Shown: piece by piece, positions 35,025 through 47,900 of the stretch
Layout: the number at the start of each line of letters is the position of its first letter
How positions within the stretch are numbered: position 1 is the first letter of the stretch
Assembly (NCBI RefSeq): GCF_051014685.1
Contig: NC_135051.1
Location: 15,705,557-15,769,556, forward strand
Direction of reading: 5' to 3'
Length of the DNA stretch: 64,000 nucleotides
DNA from: Ptiloglossa arizonensis
Lineage: Eukaryota; Arthropoda; Insecta; Hymenoptera; Colletidae
Made by a program: the position numbers and the translations under genes
Notes under the pieces: model-generated
The model's input: only the letters and a program-made list of their open reading frames with translations
What the model was told of the DNA's origin: nothing
Database searches by the model: none

Positions 35025-35349
35025 TTATGCGAGTTCGAGGACCATTGAATGTATTGGATTTATCGTATCCCCGTTAACGCTTCCCCTAAATTTCGGTTTA
35101 ATCTCGAAGGGGATGAACGTGGCCATTCTTTTAGCGAAACTTTGGTTTCTGGTAAGTAAACGATCCACGTTAGGGGTCATTGGTGACCAATGGCGAATTG
35201 ATAGCTTTAGGGGAGTTATACTGTCCAATACGATATAAGGATTCTTCGAATCGTCATACAGTTCGATAAAATATCTGTGATTCGTAACGATAAATAATAT
35301 ATCGTTTCCTCGACTTTTCAAGAAGTAGAAAATGAAAAAAATTCGTCAC
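35025..35349 (-). CDS. Candidate terminal exon, unknown protein (low confidence)
   Basis: On the minus strand a frame of about 108 codons ends with TAA at 35025. It is preceded by a T-rich tract (ttttttttcattttctactt) and an AG at about 35321, which could be a splice acceptor. The last 95 or so codons have balanced amino-acid usage (ILFIVTNHRYFIELYDD near the start, FIPFEIKPKFRGSVNGD near the end), unlike the biased spurious frames around it. The first ATG is internal, so it would have to be an internal or last exon. I do not recognise the family. Chance is a fair alternative in DNA of this composition. Confidence 0.22.
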
Positions 35350-38300
35350 CTTGTTATCGTTTCGTACATAAATGTTTGCAAAGAGTACTTTTGAGGTTAG
35401 ATTTAAAATTAGCCTTCGTAGTTTACAAAGCCTTTACGCAATACGATTCTATGTGCTATATTATATACTAGTATACACTTTCTTTATTTGCGTAATACAA
35501 GCGGTATCGATCAATCAATGAACGAGTCAATCAAATTGTATTTCATTTAATTTAACCGAGAAAGGAATGTTCCTCGGGGAAGGGAATAATAATTAATTTT
35601 CGCAGTCAGCTTTGGCATTTTAAGATAATAAATTGAGAGAGAATTGTAGAGAGGCTTTGTCTTTAATGTTTAATTATACTTTACATCAAAATTAGGAATA
35701 TATAAAACAGATTACTGACACTTTCAATTATTTCGATCACTATGCATGGTCGGAAATGTCCATATACATTTCATAAATTTGCAATATTCTAGAAAATTCA
35801 GTTCGGATAATCCTCCAGGAATTAAATTGTTCGTCAATTTCGCAAAAATTCAATTACAATAATACAGATGTATAAATCCTTCGCAATTTAAATTATTTCT
35901 AAGAATTCAAACAGGTAATCCAATCCAAATTAATTTTGAAAAAAATCAACGTAAGTTGAATGTTAAATTTATTCAATGCTGTAACTGTAAGGTTTGTTTA
36001 AAAATATCGGTCTTAATAATTTCGTAATTTAAAACGAACTACCTAAGGCTGTCGAAGTACACCTTGACTTTATACTTGCAAAGATTAAAGTTTACAAACA
36101 CATCCACGACAAAGTACATTTTTAATTTATTTTCACTTCCCAAACCATATTACTTCTATCCACGTAGATTTTTACAACTCTCTGTACATAATTTCGTCTT
36201 TTTTCTCCGTGCATAATGCATAACAGTCGAATTAAATTCCGAAATACAACCGAAGAAGCCAAATAGAAGAAAAGAAAAAAATCACTTGCATTACGAGAAT
36301 TGAAATTTGTCGTAATTTCTAATTTCCGACGAATTCTTCGGAGTTAATCGCGCGATTGTTTTGAGTCGTGTAACCTCAAGCGAGGAGAGGAATTCTCGTC
36401 GATTGGGTAACGTTTTCTTGGACGCACTCGCTGGCGCGGTGTTACGCAAGCTTTTTGAAAAAGCTCGCGCCTGCTAGCACGAGTTTGCAGTCCATGAAAC
36501 TTCTTACGTAAGGTCCAGAATCACCAGTTACTTTCTCGGCGAGCGCTCCGTTCACCTGGCACCGCAGACAGTGCGGCTGACCAGTGCAAGCACACGCTGC
36601 ACTCGGCACACGCCACGCTGCGATATAAATATTTATGTTTTAATCTTCAAAGGTAAAGAGCTTCCGTATTACGAGACGATAATTGCGTCGCGCGAGATGC
36701 ATCGCCATTATCGTACAAGGTGTTCCAAAAATCAGCACCGTACTCGCGTTACCAGCCCTCGTGAAGGGCACGTTCGCGTTACGTGTCGTCACGTAAGACA
36801 AATTTACGTTGTGGTATACTTTCGAGGGCCGAACTTACGTCACGTGTACTTATGTGGGTTAAATTTACGCGATACGTAAATGCGTAACTCGTTGCGGAGA
36901 TGAAATTAAAAAAGTCGATATAAATGCACAGGGTTAATTGCTCCATTTGTGATACAACAATTTTCTAAAATTGCGTATAGGTGGAAATATCGTCAGTTGA
37001 ACGTTACTTAAAAAATTAATACAAATTTTAGACAAATGGAAGTTTGTTAAACGATCTACAATTCTGAATGGATTTTTAACGTACATTTTGAAATGTAATT
37101 GTAAATTTGAACTATCGAAGGATGAATTTAGAGTTTTATTTACGTTGTATTTTTTTGTCATTGAAACGAGCAGAATAATTTTCTAATTTTGCTCGTTTAT
37201 TTTAGGGGCACCCTATACACAGGCACACAAAGTACAAAGCAATGATTACACATTAAAAAGATATTGGATTGCCGTTGAAGTTCTCGCGAATGTCTTCTTA
37301 TGAAAGCATAATACCGTATGCAATACTTAAATAATTTTTTATTAGCCAAAGTATACGTTTCTGCGTCGGAACTCGACTGAAACTCGGTAAAGCGGATTTT
37401 ACTATGGGTGATTATCATGTTCGCGTATAATGCGTAAAGGTAATAATTTATAAAGAAAAGTAATTTTTATTCGTGCAGGAATTGTGGAGATATTTAAAAA
37501 TTGGGAGAATAATTTTTTGAAAAGTCGAAACTTGGAAATATTTCCGCGAGTGTTCCTTTGTCTCTGATTTAACTGTACTTTGTGTACAAATTTTAAGTTG
37601 AATTTTCTCTATGAATAATGTACATTATTATGCAATCGAGGGTAAAATAACAACCTTTTTAAAACAGTAATTTTCTTGGAAGTATGTAACTAAAAAATTG
37701 ATACGTCGAAGAATTCTTTGAGACGATCTTAACTTTTAAACTTCAAAAAAAATTAAGATATATTTTTTACAAACAACCTTTGCACAAAGAAATGCAATAC
37801 TATACTTTTTTATTTATTTTTATACAAAACACTATTGTCTTCTGTTGTCTAGTATCACGTATTTCGGCTCATCAGAATTTTAAATATATAACGAGTTCGT
37901 TAATATAATTTCCAATGTATATAATTATTGTATAACATAGAATTAACTAATTATTTTATAACATAGAATTCCCCCAATCGGATATAGTATCAAATGATAC
38001 TTAAAATGAAGCAAAACTAATTTCTGGGATATTATTTTGTGTAAGTAAATTATTTGATATTCTATGGATAACACATAGCATAGATAATGTGTTGATTTGC
38101 GTTTAAAATAACTTGCATTCATTTCGAAGAAAATTTTAACTATTCGGGTCACAACGAATTATTTCAAAAGAAAAAGAAATAACTGGACTATGTAATATAC
38201 TACAACTACACGTTTCTATAGAATAAATTCTATAGAATAACGATGGTATCGAAAAATATAACGAACGGTTCATTTTTTATACTTCTCTACTTGTCCTTTC

Positions 38301-40790
38301 AACCTCCCATTGCACGAAACATTGCGCGATGTATTTCTATTTTTTTCTTCTTTTATCTTCTTTTTTGTGGAAAATCAGTTTCTGCTTTTATTCCATGCTC
38401 CAGGTTTTCAAACTGAATTCGTATGAGATTTATGACGTTCTGTTTAAATTCAATAAAAATTTAACGTTTGACTTCATTCGAATAATCTTTGCTTTTCGAA
38501 TGCTTCGTTGTTAACTCCAACTAGGAAACTCAAGCACGTGTTAACATTATATTTAAACGACGTTATTACATTTCCTTTTGAAAAATGAAGATTTAACACG
38601 AATATATATTTTATGTAATACTTTGATCTAGAATCTTGACAGTAATCGACTAAAAAATACTTAATCAGTTTTTGAAATATTTAGGTGTGTTTAAAGAATT
38701 AGAATCATATTTAAAAATTACTATAAATCATTACCAATCATTCTTCAAGAACGTAATATATTCCTAAAGATATTTTAATTTTAAATAAGGAGAACAGATA
38801 TGTTATCTGTCCGTTGTGCAAAAGTAATTTAGTTGAATTTTACCGAGTAAAAGAAAGTTTAATTTACCTCTTAACGCTGTAATATTTATTATTTTATTTT
38901 TACACACCAGCATGAGTTACTTACAATTCTTTTTGGGTGAAAATGTATTTAATCCAACGTAAAGGATTGTTTTATTCCTGGTCATCTAGTTGGCTCTCGT
39001 TGGAAAGATTTATTCGACAAAATTGATTAATTATCAGTACTGTGAAAATTGTCCAACCAATGATGATTGCTCTGTCGGCAAGCACAAAAGTGTTTTACGG
39101 AGCAGAGAAATTGATTCTCATCGTAAACTACTTTCCTCCAACCTTGCGATTTAGAAGTTTTCACATTTCAGTATTCATCAACCTATTATATTTTAATATC
39201 ACCGCGTAACTTTCCTCGTGCCTCGGGAATCGCTCGATTTTCCCTTTTTTTTTCTACTCGCTTTTGGAACACTCAATTCCATCGAGTACGTATTCAAACT
39301 CATCCTTCTATCGTCATTTTTCCCCCGGTGTTCAACGCGCTTAATTTTTCTTAATCCTTTGGCTATTAAAACTTCCATTAAATGTATTCGATTCCCTTCG
39401 TAATCGTTTTCTCCCTTTTCTTACATTTAACATAATAATCGTAAGTAATTACGTAAGTGATCGTAAGAAAAATATTCACAATATGTATATCTAAGATAGA
39501 AAATTAAAATACATTGTAGAAAATTAAAATACAAAAAATATCGAATATTTTACTTGCTCTAGAAAATATAAAAAATTTACAATTTTTCAACATCTGAAAT
39601 TTTTTACAATGTCAACTTGCCAATGACAGTTTTTCTTACCTACTGTTATCAATCGTTTCACCATGTATCCTCATATTTTTACATTTACCATTCTAATAAA
39701 TCCCTCATTTGAGACCCATGATCTGTTATACCCGCCATTTTAACACAAAGAGGCCCAATTAAATTACACGTGCGTTAATTAAATTACATTTAACCGTCTT
39801 GAAGAGACAACGAGAGTTCTGAAATACATTTTAAAGATTACTTCTCGATAGTATTCGAAAAACGAGTCACAAGTGTCCCTCGATGCAGTGGGTGCATTGT
39901 GTGCATCTATCTGTCTAGCCTGTTGTGCATTTCGCGCGATCGGGAAATGTAACGTTCGTTTTCCACTTTGGTTCTTTGTAACGTTTGTCTATTTTTCGCC
40001 GACTTCGGGATGTCGTCGCGATCCTGATTGAGTATAACGGTTCCATTTATTCGTCCGAAGTAACAAGGTAGAGTCGCGACGCTGATTCCAGCCTAGTGAC
40101 GCAGATCCGACGCCCACGCGGCAGAAATTCTGTTTCTCGACACTGCAACGCCTTCCTGGATAACCTTTGCCGACGATTCGTTTTTCTGTCGCTCGGTGTC
40201 CCGTGCAAATTGTGTAAAATTAATTCTGATTTCGCTGTAACTCGATGGTAAAAGGATGTTTCGGTACGTGCAGTCCTATCTGGTTTTTTTTTTTTTTTTT
40301 GCAATGATTAACCTCGTTTATCGTAAATTTGTGTTTCTACCGTACGTAAAAGAAATTTGTTAGATAGAAAATAATAATAATGATAATAATGGGCCGTCGT
40401 AGGTAGCGTGGGAGAAAACAAAATATACTGTGTATATGTATGTATAGTGAGAAAAATAAATAAATATATATATAATGATATATAATATATAATTGCAAAC
40501 AGATTAGATATAATAATTTTTCAAACCATGAATATCGTGCGGTTAAATTACAAGCTACTGATCGACAAATATATAAAATTATCAATCCAAATAAAGAATT
40601 GTGTTTATTGGACCAATTGCAATCTTCGTATACGACAGTTAAACAATTGTAGGGGTTAAACACATTGTACTTGACTGAACAAATGCAGAGATCCGTTATA
40701 CTGGATACATGTCACATGTGTTCCTTGACACAATAGACTAGAAAACATCGCGTGATACTCGATAATAGTATCGCAGCTGCAATGCTACAG
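35350..40790. other. Gene-free AT-rich region
   Basis: Mostly unique AT-rich DNA. Local landmarks are a CpG-richer patch at 36350-36900 with gtacaaggtgttccaaaaat (36715), a minus-strand ggtgcccc motif at 37205, a tctatagaataa direct pair near 38215-38240, homopolymer T at 40284-40300 and TA-rich runs at 40440-40490. The short frames found here are unrecognised. Confidence 0.45.
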
Positions 40791-40794
40791 TCAC

Positions 40795-41930
40795 TGTATT
40801 AAAAAATGGAATAAAAATGATACTAATAATAAAACGTCTTTATCGCAGCAATCTTACGTACAGTACGAAATATGGTATTGAGTAACATATACACCGTGTT
40901 ACACTTCACTCGAATACTCTACCATTATGGAAAAAAAAAGAAAAAATAATAATAATAATAATACGTCTTTATTGCAGTTGTAGATGCAGATACATGCATC
41001 CAGTATGAGACGCGCGGTATTGAGCAATATACAGGTTGCCTCTTTCAACTTGAACACGTCTTGTCATTATGGAAACAAAAAAGAATGAAAATAATAGTAA
41101 GAATAATAAAATCCGTTTTTATCGCAACAGAGTACGCATCGTGTAATATAAAGGGTGTCCTACTTGATTCGAACATCTTGATATTACAAGAAAAGAAAGA
41201 ATAAAAATAATAATAATAATAATAACAAAACAGGCATTTATCGTAACAGAGTACGTATTTGGTAATATAAAGGGTGTCTTACTTAATTGAAGCATCAAGG
41301 CATTAAGAGAAAAAAAGAAATAGAAATAATAATAATAATAATAACAAAACACGCATTTATCGTAACGGTGTAAGTATTTGGTAATATAAAGGGTGTCTCA
41401 CTTAATTGAAGCATCTTGACATTACAAGAAAAGAAGGAATAAAACTAATGATAATAATAATAACAAAACACGCGTTTATCATAGCAGAGTATGTATTTGG
41501 TAATATAAAGGGTGTCCCACTTAATTGAAGCATCTTGACATTACAAGAAAAGAAGGAATAAAAATAATAACAATAATAATAACAGAACAAGCATTTATCG
41601 TAACAGAATAAGTAGTGGGTAATATAAAGGGTGTCCCACTTGCTTCAAACATCTTGACATTCCAAGAAAAGAAAGAGTACAAATAATAATCATAATAATA
41701 ACAGAACAAGCATTTATCGTAACGGAGTACGTATTCGGTAATGTAAAGGGTGTTCCACTCAAACGAAACGTCTTGACATCGCGAGAGAAAAGAAGAGAAT
41801 AGATACAATAATAATAATAATTATAATAATAATGTGTTTTCGTTTGCGACAGAGCGATATACCCACAGTACGAAACGCCGTATTGAGTAACACGCAGGTT
41901 GTTCCACTTAACTCGAGCACCTTAAATGTC
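40795..41930. repeat. Tandem array of about 119 bp containing an (AAT)n microsatellite and a GGGTGTCCC motif, about 9 copies
   Basis: The unit contains aataataataataacaaaac, gcatttatcgtaacagagta, ggtaatataaagggtgtccc, acttaattgaagcatcttga and cattacaagaaaagaa. The motif aaagggtgt falls near 41150, 41270, 41388, 41508, 41627 and 41745, spaced 117-120 bp. Diverged units (ttgagtaacatatacacc, caggttgttccacttaac) extend the array to about 40800 and 41930. Minus-strand frames (41119-41808) read Tyr/Ile/Phe-rich repeat peptides and are not genes. Confidence 0.9.
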
Positions 41931-42126
41931 TATCGTCGCCTTTGATGATACCTTCGGAAGAATACACGTACGCGTGCTCCACCCTCGCGTGTTCTTCGAA
42001 ATCTTGCGCCACGCGTGTAGTTTTTGCGTTTCGCAGAACGTCGAACATCGACGGGGGTGGGGGAGGGAAAACTTTACGCGCAACGTCTAATATTATTCGC
42101 CTCCGATCTCTGACGTAACGTTCTCA

Positions 42127-42324
42127 ATGATACCAATCATAGGCTCTCGCTCGCGAGCAAAACGAGATGCGTGTTACGAATTACACGCCGCGATCGAAAA
42201 GTTAGTCACGTTGCGTAAGAAGCGGCGGCGGCTACGGCGGCTACGGCGGCTGCGCAGTGAACGCTGCGCAGTGAACGCTGCGCAACGCGATTATTTAAAT
42301 GCGCGATGGGAACATCTAATCTGA
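42127..42324 (+). CDS. Possible small basic ORF, 65 codons (low confidence)
   Basis: Starts at a genuine ATG (tcaatgatacc) and ends at the TGA at 42322-42324. The protein would be basic, with a KKRRRLRRLRRLR stretch encoded by a CGG/CTACGG tandem tract (42221-42255). It is followed by two and a half copies of ctgcgcagtgaacg. The Arg/Leu stretch is thus a by-product of a short GC-rich repeat, which argues against a conserved protein. No family is recognised. Confidence 0.15.
   Translation: MIPIIGSRSRAKRDACYELHAAIEKLVTLRKKRRRLRRLRRLRSERCAVNAAQRDYLNARWEHLI
42221..42290. repeat. GC-rich short tandem repeats (cggctacgg and ctgcgcagtgaacg)
   Basis: cggcggcggctacggcggct with a further ctacgg copy is followed by ctgcgcagtgaacg repeated about 2.5 times. 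It forms a small GC island in AT-rich DNA just downstream of the 119-bp array. Confidence 0.8.
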
Positions 42325-43254
42325 TAACGCACGGCGAAATATATCGCAAGAAATATGATACATTGTCCTACGGTGCAATTAAATATTGCTCGCCTTCCCT
42401 TCGCGTAATCGGTCCGGTTCTGCTCGATTTCTTTTCAACGTAAGAGGCCGCCTCATGGGAATGAGAAAACACCAGACTTTTTCCCATTTTTTTTCACTCC
42501 GATTAGCATAGTTTCGCACACCGGGCGAACACCGTGCACGTAGCACGGTTTTTCACAATTTTCATCGAATTGTACGACGTCATCGACGCGAGAATCCGTT
42601 TCCCGTTTCTCCTTTCCACTTCTTCTTTTTTTCTTTCTTTCTTTCTTTCTTTTTCTATTTTTTTTCTCTTTTATCGCGGAAACGTAGTTTCCAGCTAAAT
42701 TACCTCGAGAAGATAATCGTGTAAATGTGCTTTATAAGAAGATAGTTACTGAAACGAGATCCGTAACAAAAATGAATATTCACCGGTGCATCGTTGAGGA
42801 ATACTCCGTGTGCGCGTCGAGTTAGCGATGTTTTCCTTTGAAAGTGTTCACGGTTTCTTCTTTTTTCTTTTTTCTTTTTTCTTTCCACAGCCGAGGAATT
42901 CGAAGGACGTGAAAAATCCAACGAACGTTGTTGCATCATCGATACGTTGTAATAATTAATACAGTTCAGCGCTCCTTGTAGTAAACTCTCACGGTATAGT
43001 GAGACTATTACTGCTGTTTCAGTGTGCTCGCGACATAATAAATTGAAACAAAGCTTTATCGATCACAAAGCCGATTCCGGCTAAATTACGCAGAGCGTAC
43101 GGTTGCATCGATTCGTCGCGACAATGCGATAAAATAATATATATACATTTTGTTGTGCAAACGGTGCGGCATTTATTAGTCGGTGTTCGAGGGAAATGGA
43201 GGTTCCCGATAGACCTGACGGAGCATACGAAATATTCGAAATTCACCACGGGAA

Positions 43255-43920
43255 AGAACTCGTTTCGACGATTCGAGTAGTTGGAAAATATTTGAATAAT
43301 TCGAGAAAGTTGGAGTAGTTTCGAAGGATTCGTATTCGATAACCTTTGTACCTATTATTAGAAAATATTTGAATAATTCGAGAAAATTCGAGTAGATCGA
43401 GAGGATTCGAGTTCGAAATTATTACAATCAATTTGAATAATTCGAGAAAGTTATAGTGGATTGAAAGGATTCGAATTCGAAATTATTAGAATCAATTTGA
43501 ATAATTCGAGAAAGTTATAGTAAATTGAAAGAATTCGAATTCGAAATTATTAGAAAATATTTGAATAATTCGAGAAAATTAGAGTAGATCGAAAGTATTC
43601 GAATTCGAAATTATTCGAATCAATTTGAATAATTCGAGAAAGTTATAGTGGATTGAAAGGATTCGAATTCGAAATTATTAGAATCAATTTGAATAATTCG
43701 AGAAAGTTATAGTAAATTGAAAGAATTCGAATTCGAAATTATTAGAAAATATTTGAATAATTCGAGAAAGTTATAGTGGATTGAAAGGATTCGAATTTGA
43801 AATTACTAGAAAATATTTGAATAATTCAAAAAAAGTAGATTGGAAGATTCGAATTTGAAATGATTAGAAAATATTTGTATAATTCGAGAAAGTTAGAGTA
43901 GATTTTTCGACTAATCTAAT
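43255..43920. repeat. 64-bp tandem array, about 10 copies
   Basis: The unit contains ttgaataattcgagaaagtt, atagtggattgaaaggattc and gaattcgaaattattagaat. Copies begin at 43292, 43369, then 43433, 43497, 43561, 43625, 43689, 43753 and 43817 (exactly 64 bp apart), then 43875. Two alternating versions (agaatcaattt and agaaaatattt endings) occur in a partly regular order. Confidence 0.93.
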
Positions 43921-46765
43921 AGTTCTTGTTCTTAGCCATTTATTCCTAACTCAATACCCGTGATAACGAATTGTGGTTTTTGAATAAAATGATAAAATAT
44001 TATATATGAATGCATCGTAAATATTGATAATTATCGGTGGGTTCCAAATGCACGATGTTGGTAAATTTTACACACGTGTAGAAATAATCAAAATAAACAG
44101 AAAATTTCTTTTTTTATGACTTTTGAAGCATCCTTTTATTATGTCTACTCAGTTTATCATCCAACGGTGCATTCGTATCAGTTAATCGTATCTTATTGCT
44201 GCTGATAATTTGTAAATATACATTCGAATACCTCGTACAACGAATAAAAATATTTATATTTTATTACTCTATCAATACTTTTGTTTTAATTAGTTCTACA
44301 CGTGTAATAAAGAAATGAGGAATTTGCGAACACCTTATACAAAAATGACATCCTGAAAATAAATAAAAAGAACAGTTTTCATAAAATAGACGTGTAAATC
44401 AGTTCGATTAGAATTTTTTACAAATCTTATATTTAATTCTATTCATTTTGCACCATTTGGAACATTAACTCGAGCATTATCCTAAGCCATTCAGTCGTTT
44501 AAATTATTTTTGTTAATTCTTGATATCATTCTATTTTATAAATGAAAAAGAATTGCGTGTTAACGAGAACGTTGACTTCTCGACAGAAGAAACGCGTAAT
44601 CGATAAAAATTTATGTAATTTCTAATTTTTTATCTTTTTTTTCCCCTCGAAAATTGGTCATTTTTGTGTCAAGTGCATTTTCAATTACTGAGAATCCATA
44701 TACGGAGCATTGAATATTTTTTTATACGAAATCCAAAATGTGAAGGAACGCACTCAACTTTGCAACGAATACGGTTTATGTAACACTTGAGTGCTCTTCC
44801 GAAGAAAATGTTTCACACAACAAGCGTTATCTCGCGGAAACAATCGAGAGCTACTTGTTTCGAGTAGCGGACTTTTGCTACCCTGCCATGTAGATAGAAC
44901 TTTATAAAGAAAACGATTCACTCGTATAGATAGAGTAAATTAGACAACTCTATATACGTAATAACGTAGAAAAATGTTGCGCGTATGTCGACTCGAATTG
45001 TCAACGTTTGCTATGCGTAAGTACACAAAATCAAGGTTTTCGAGCACTATTATATCGTTTACGAATACTGTTACAATTAAACCTCGTTTTGTGAAAAATA
45101 ATTCCCGATTGTCAACACTTTTGATTAATTTTCACGTCTTCTCTTATTTATACCTCTTTTTCTTAATTCGAATATATATCCTTACAATTTTTGTTGCATA
45201 TTAAATTTTAGGTAATTAAACCTTCTTTGTTTTAAGTAATACCTAAGATTCTAAGTACAAATGTTTTTCATTTAAAAAATTCATTCATTAATGTGGTGCA
45301 CAGTTCATTCATTTTATTCCATCGACATTTGTGTTTCTGCATTTGTAATTAACTTAACTTGTCACATTATCACAATTTGCGACAAAGTATCGGATTGAAT
45401 TCCAAAGATTTATAACCGTTAAAAATTTATGTACATATATACTATATTCCTTCTTTCGTGGTTCCTATTAGAGTGTCAATATTCGTGCTCAATTTATCGG
45501 TACCTCAATTTATTATTATAACTGAATGTTGTAAGTCATACGAGTACGTAATCGATCGATGAAATTTCAATCGAGACAATATAGATTTAACACTCGTCAA
45601 ATTCTCAATTGAAAGTTATAGACATACAATCGTGAACGAGGATCTTTCTTTAATTTCGTCGAAAAGAAAAAAGTGGAAAAAACATGACAAATATCTCATA
45701 AACCTTGACCATAACCGTAATTATTTCGATGATGATAGATTGCGCCTGTGGAGGAATAAAATTGCTCGGTTTATGACTCAATTTTACGACTCGAGCATTT
45801 CGATGTTAATGTAAAATCTGTATATATTATTCGCATTGTACGCGCAAGAAAATTTTAACGCGCGCGGGCGGGTTTCTCTATTTTTTTTCTTTTTTTTTTT
45901 TTTTACACAAGGATCACTCTTTCAGTAATTTCGTAAATTAATTAATACTTCACCTAGCGGCTTATTTAAGTACGAATATACACGGCAACGACCTGAAAGT
46001 CTATTGCACAGGAACGCGCGCGAGTGTTCGTAAAATCTTGTAACTTTTGAATAAAAATTGAAAGGAGAACTTTCTATGTTACTCTATATTAATTTAAATT
46101 GACGTCAACCTGTTTCCTCAAATTGAGGAATTTTGCAAATTTTACAACCAAAACATGGTCAGTAAAGCCCACCAGTAAATAGACACTGGAATTGAGAAAC
46201 CTATGATCAAGCTTCAGATAGACGAAGTGTAAAGTTTCTCTCCTCTGTTCTATTATTTATAACCTGACAAACATAATTTTTGAAATTCGAGTAAAAAAGT
46301 TCTTATTCATCGAAGAATACTCAAACAGGCGAATAGAATACATTATATTAATGTAATGTCTTAATTAACAGTATATAAACTTTTTAACTTTCATGAACAA
46401 TTCTGTAAGAGTTCTTCTTCGTCGTTTAATTTAAACGGCGTAATTAATCAAATTCTTCTCTCTCTGTATTTATTGATAAAATACAAGACAATAGTCTTGA
46501 GAACAAAGTAGTCTATTTTACACGACAAGACAAAGTTTCCAAGAACCTTGAATAATACCCCATGAATATTCTAATCATATATATATAATACACATTATCG
46601 AAACTAACAGACGATAAAGTTAAGCATAACTTGTACCTAAAATACTGAAGTATTACCGTAGAAAAATATTAGAATAGAATACTCGAGTACCATAGAAGTA
46701 AATAATATTTAATTTCATTCTCCATCAGTTTCGATGTACACGTATCCTTAGCGCATAGCGGACAA
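43921..46765. other. Gene-free AT-rich stretch
   Basis: Unique AT-rich sequence with no repeat, RNA gene or convincing frame. Confidence 0.45.
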
Positions 46766-47173
46766 ATGAAGGTTCGTCAGAATGATTTCTTGCATAAAAT
46801 AAACGAGCCTTTTTGCTTCAAAGGCCATCGCTCGACGTTCTCTAAATTAGGAAAAAGAATTCGTCGCAAAAAGCTTTCCTTAACGATTGATTCAACAGTA
46901 AAACCGTCTAGATTAAAATACGCGAATCGACTCGTACACCACTGGTGTAATTATATCGGTTCCGATTTCCCGTTTAACCGGGAAACAGTACAGGTACACG
47001 TATCGGGGAACGCGGTCGTGGTACGCCACTTCGCCGAATTCGAATTCCGCGGGTCCCGCGGATCAATTCCGCGCTCGAGACCACTTGGAAGCATTCAAAA
47101 GAGCAGCACGCCGCGCTTTTCCCGCCGCGACGAGGGGTCTCGACGCCGGCAGCCAGCGACGGTCTCGCAAGGA
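46766..47173 (+). other. Possible exon ending in a GTAAGT donor
   Basis: A frame starting with ATG at 46766 stays open into a CpG-rich block and reaches a strong donor-like site (aagga|GTAAGTG) with the exon edge at 47173. The conceptual protein is not recognised, and its second half is Arg/Ser-rich as expected from CpG-rich DNA. It may equally be a non-coding first exon of the island at 47.0-47.9 kb. Confidence 0.2.
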
Positions 47174-47900
47174 GTAAGTGCGCGGAGGCCTTCGGTTGCT
47201 GCCGGTGGTATGTGAAAGGAGAGTTCAGAGATATTTCCTTGGCTAATGCACGACGAGGACGCGAACGTGAGAGAGCGAGAGGAGCGAAGCGGTCGCGCGA
47301 CCGTACGGAGAGAGAAAAAGAAACGACGGAACGAGGATCGCGCGCGTGACAGAGACGGGGGGATAGGGAATCTCGTCACGAAAGAGGGAACAAAACGAGG
47401 GACGAGTAAAGGAGCAGCTAGAAACGAGGAAAAGAGAGGGCAGGAGACAGAGAGAGAGAGGGGGAGAGGGAATGGAAAGGAGAAAGAGAGAGGGCGGATC
47501 TAGGAGAGGGGCACGAGGAGCGGGAGAGCGGAGAGGGTAAATTTATCTGTTGGCGCCGCGCTGCCGAGCAGAGCCCACACTCTCGTCCACAGTTTTACTG
47601 TTTCGAGTCGCGCCGTTACGCGAAACTTTTAGTCCCATCGGCCCGTTAGAATTTTCGCGTGAACGGGGCACGTTCACGGTACATTCGGCTTATTTTCGGT
47701 CGCTTGAGCGAAATGTACGATTACCTTAGGTCGAGATAGCGGCAACTTTTTTCTTGCCTTCGAAAGAAAGGAAATTTAGCCTCTTTCAAGAGTTACTGTA
47801 TACCACCCGATCCTTGCTACGATTGTTTTGCTCAATTTAATGCCGGTGTTCTCCTAAGCGGGAAACACTGCCTCCTAGGGTAAGCGCGTCGCGATCCGAG
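47000..47900. promoter_or_regulatory. CpG-rich, purine-rich block, candidate promoter/5'UTR
   Basis: CpG-dense with a GA-rich plus strand from 47250 to 47535, including a (GA)n run at 47449-47463. It is followed by gttggcgccgcgctgccgag. The regulatory role is inferred from composition and the adjacent donor only. Confidence 0.3.

Noticed and set aside
41119..41808. Tyr/Ile/Phe-rich membrane-like frames on the minus strand
   Set aside because: Translations of the (AAT)n-containing 119-bp array; the apparent transmembrane segments are microsatellite.
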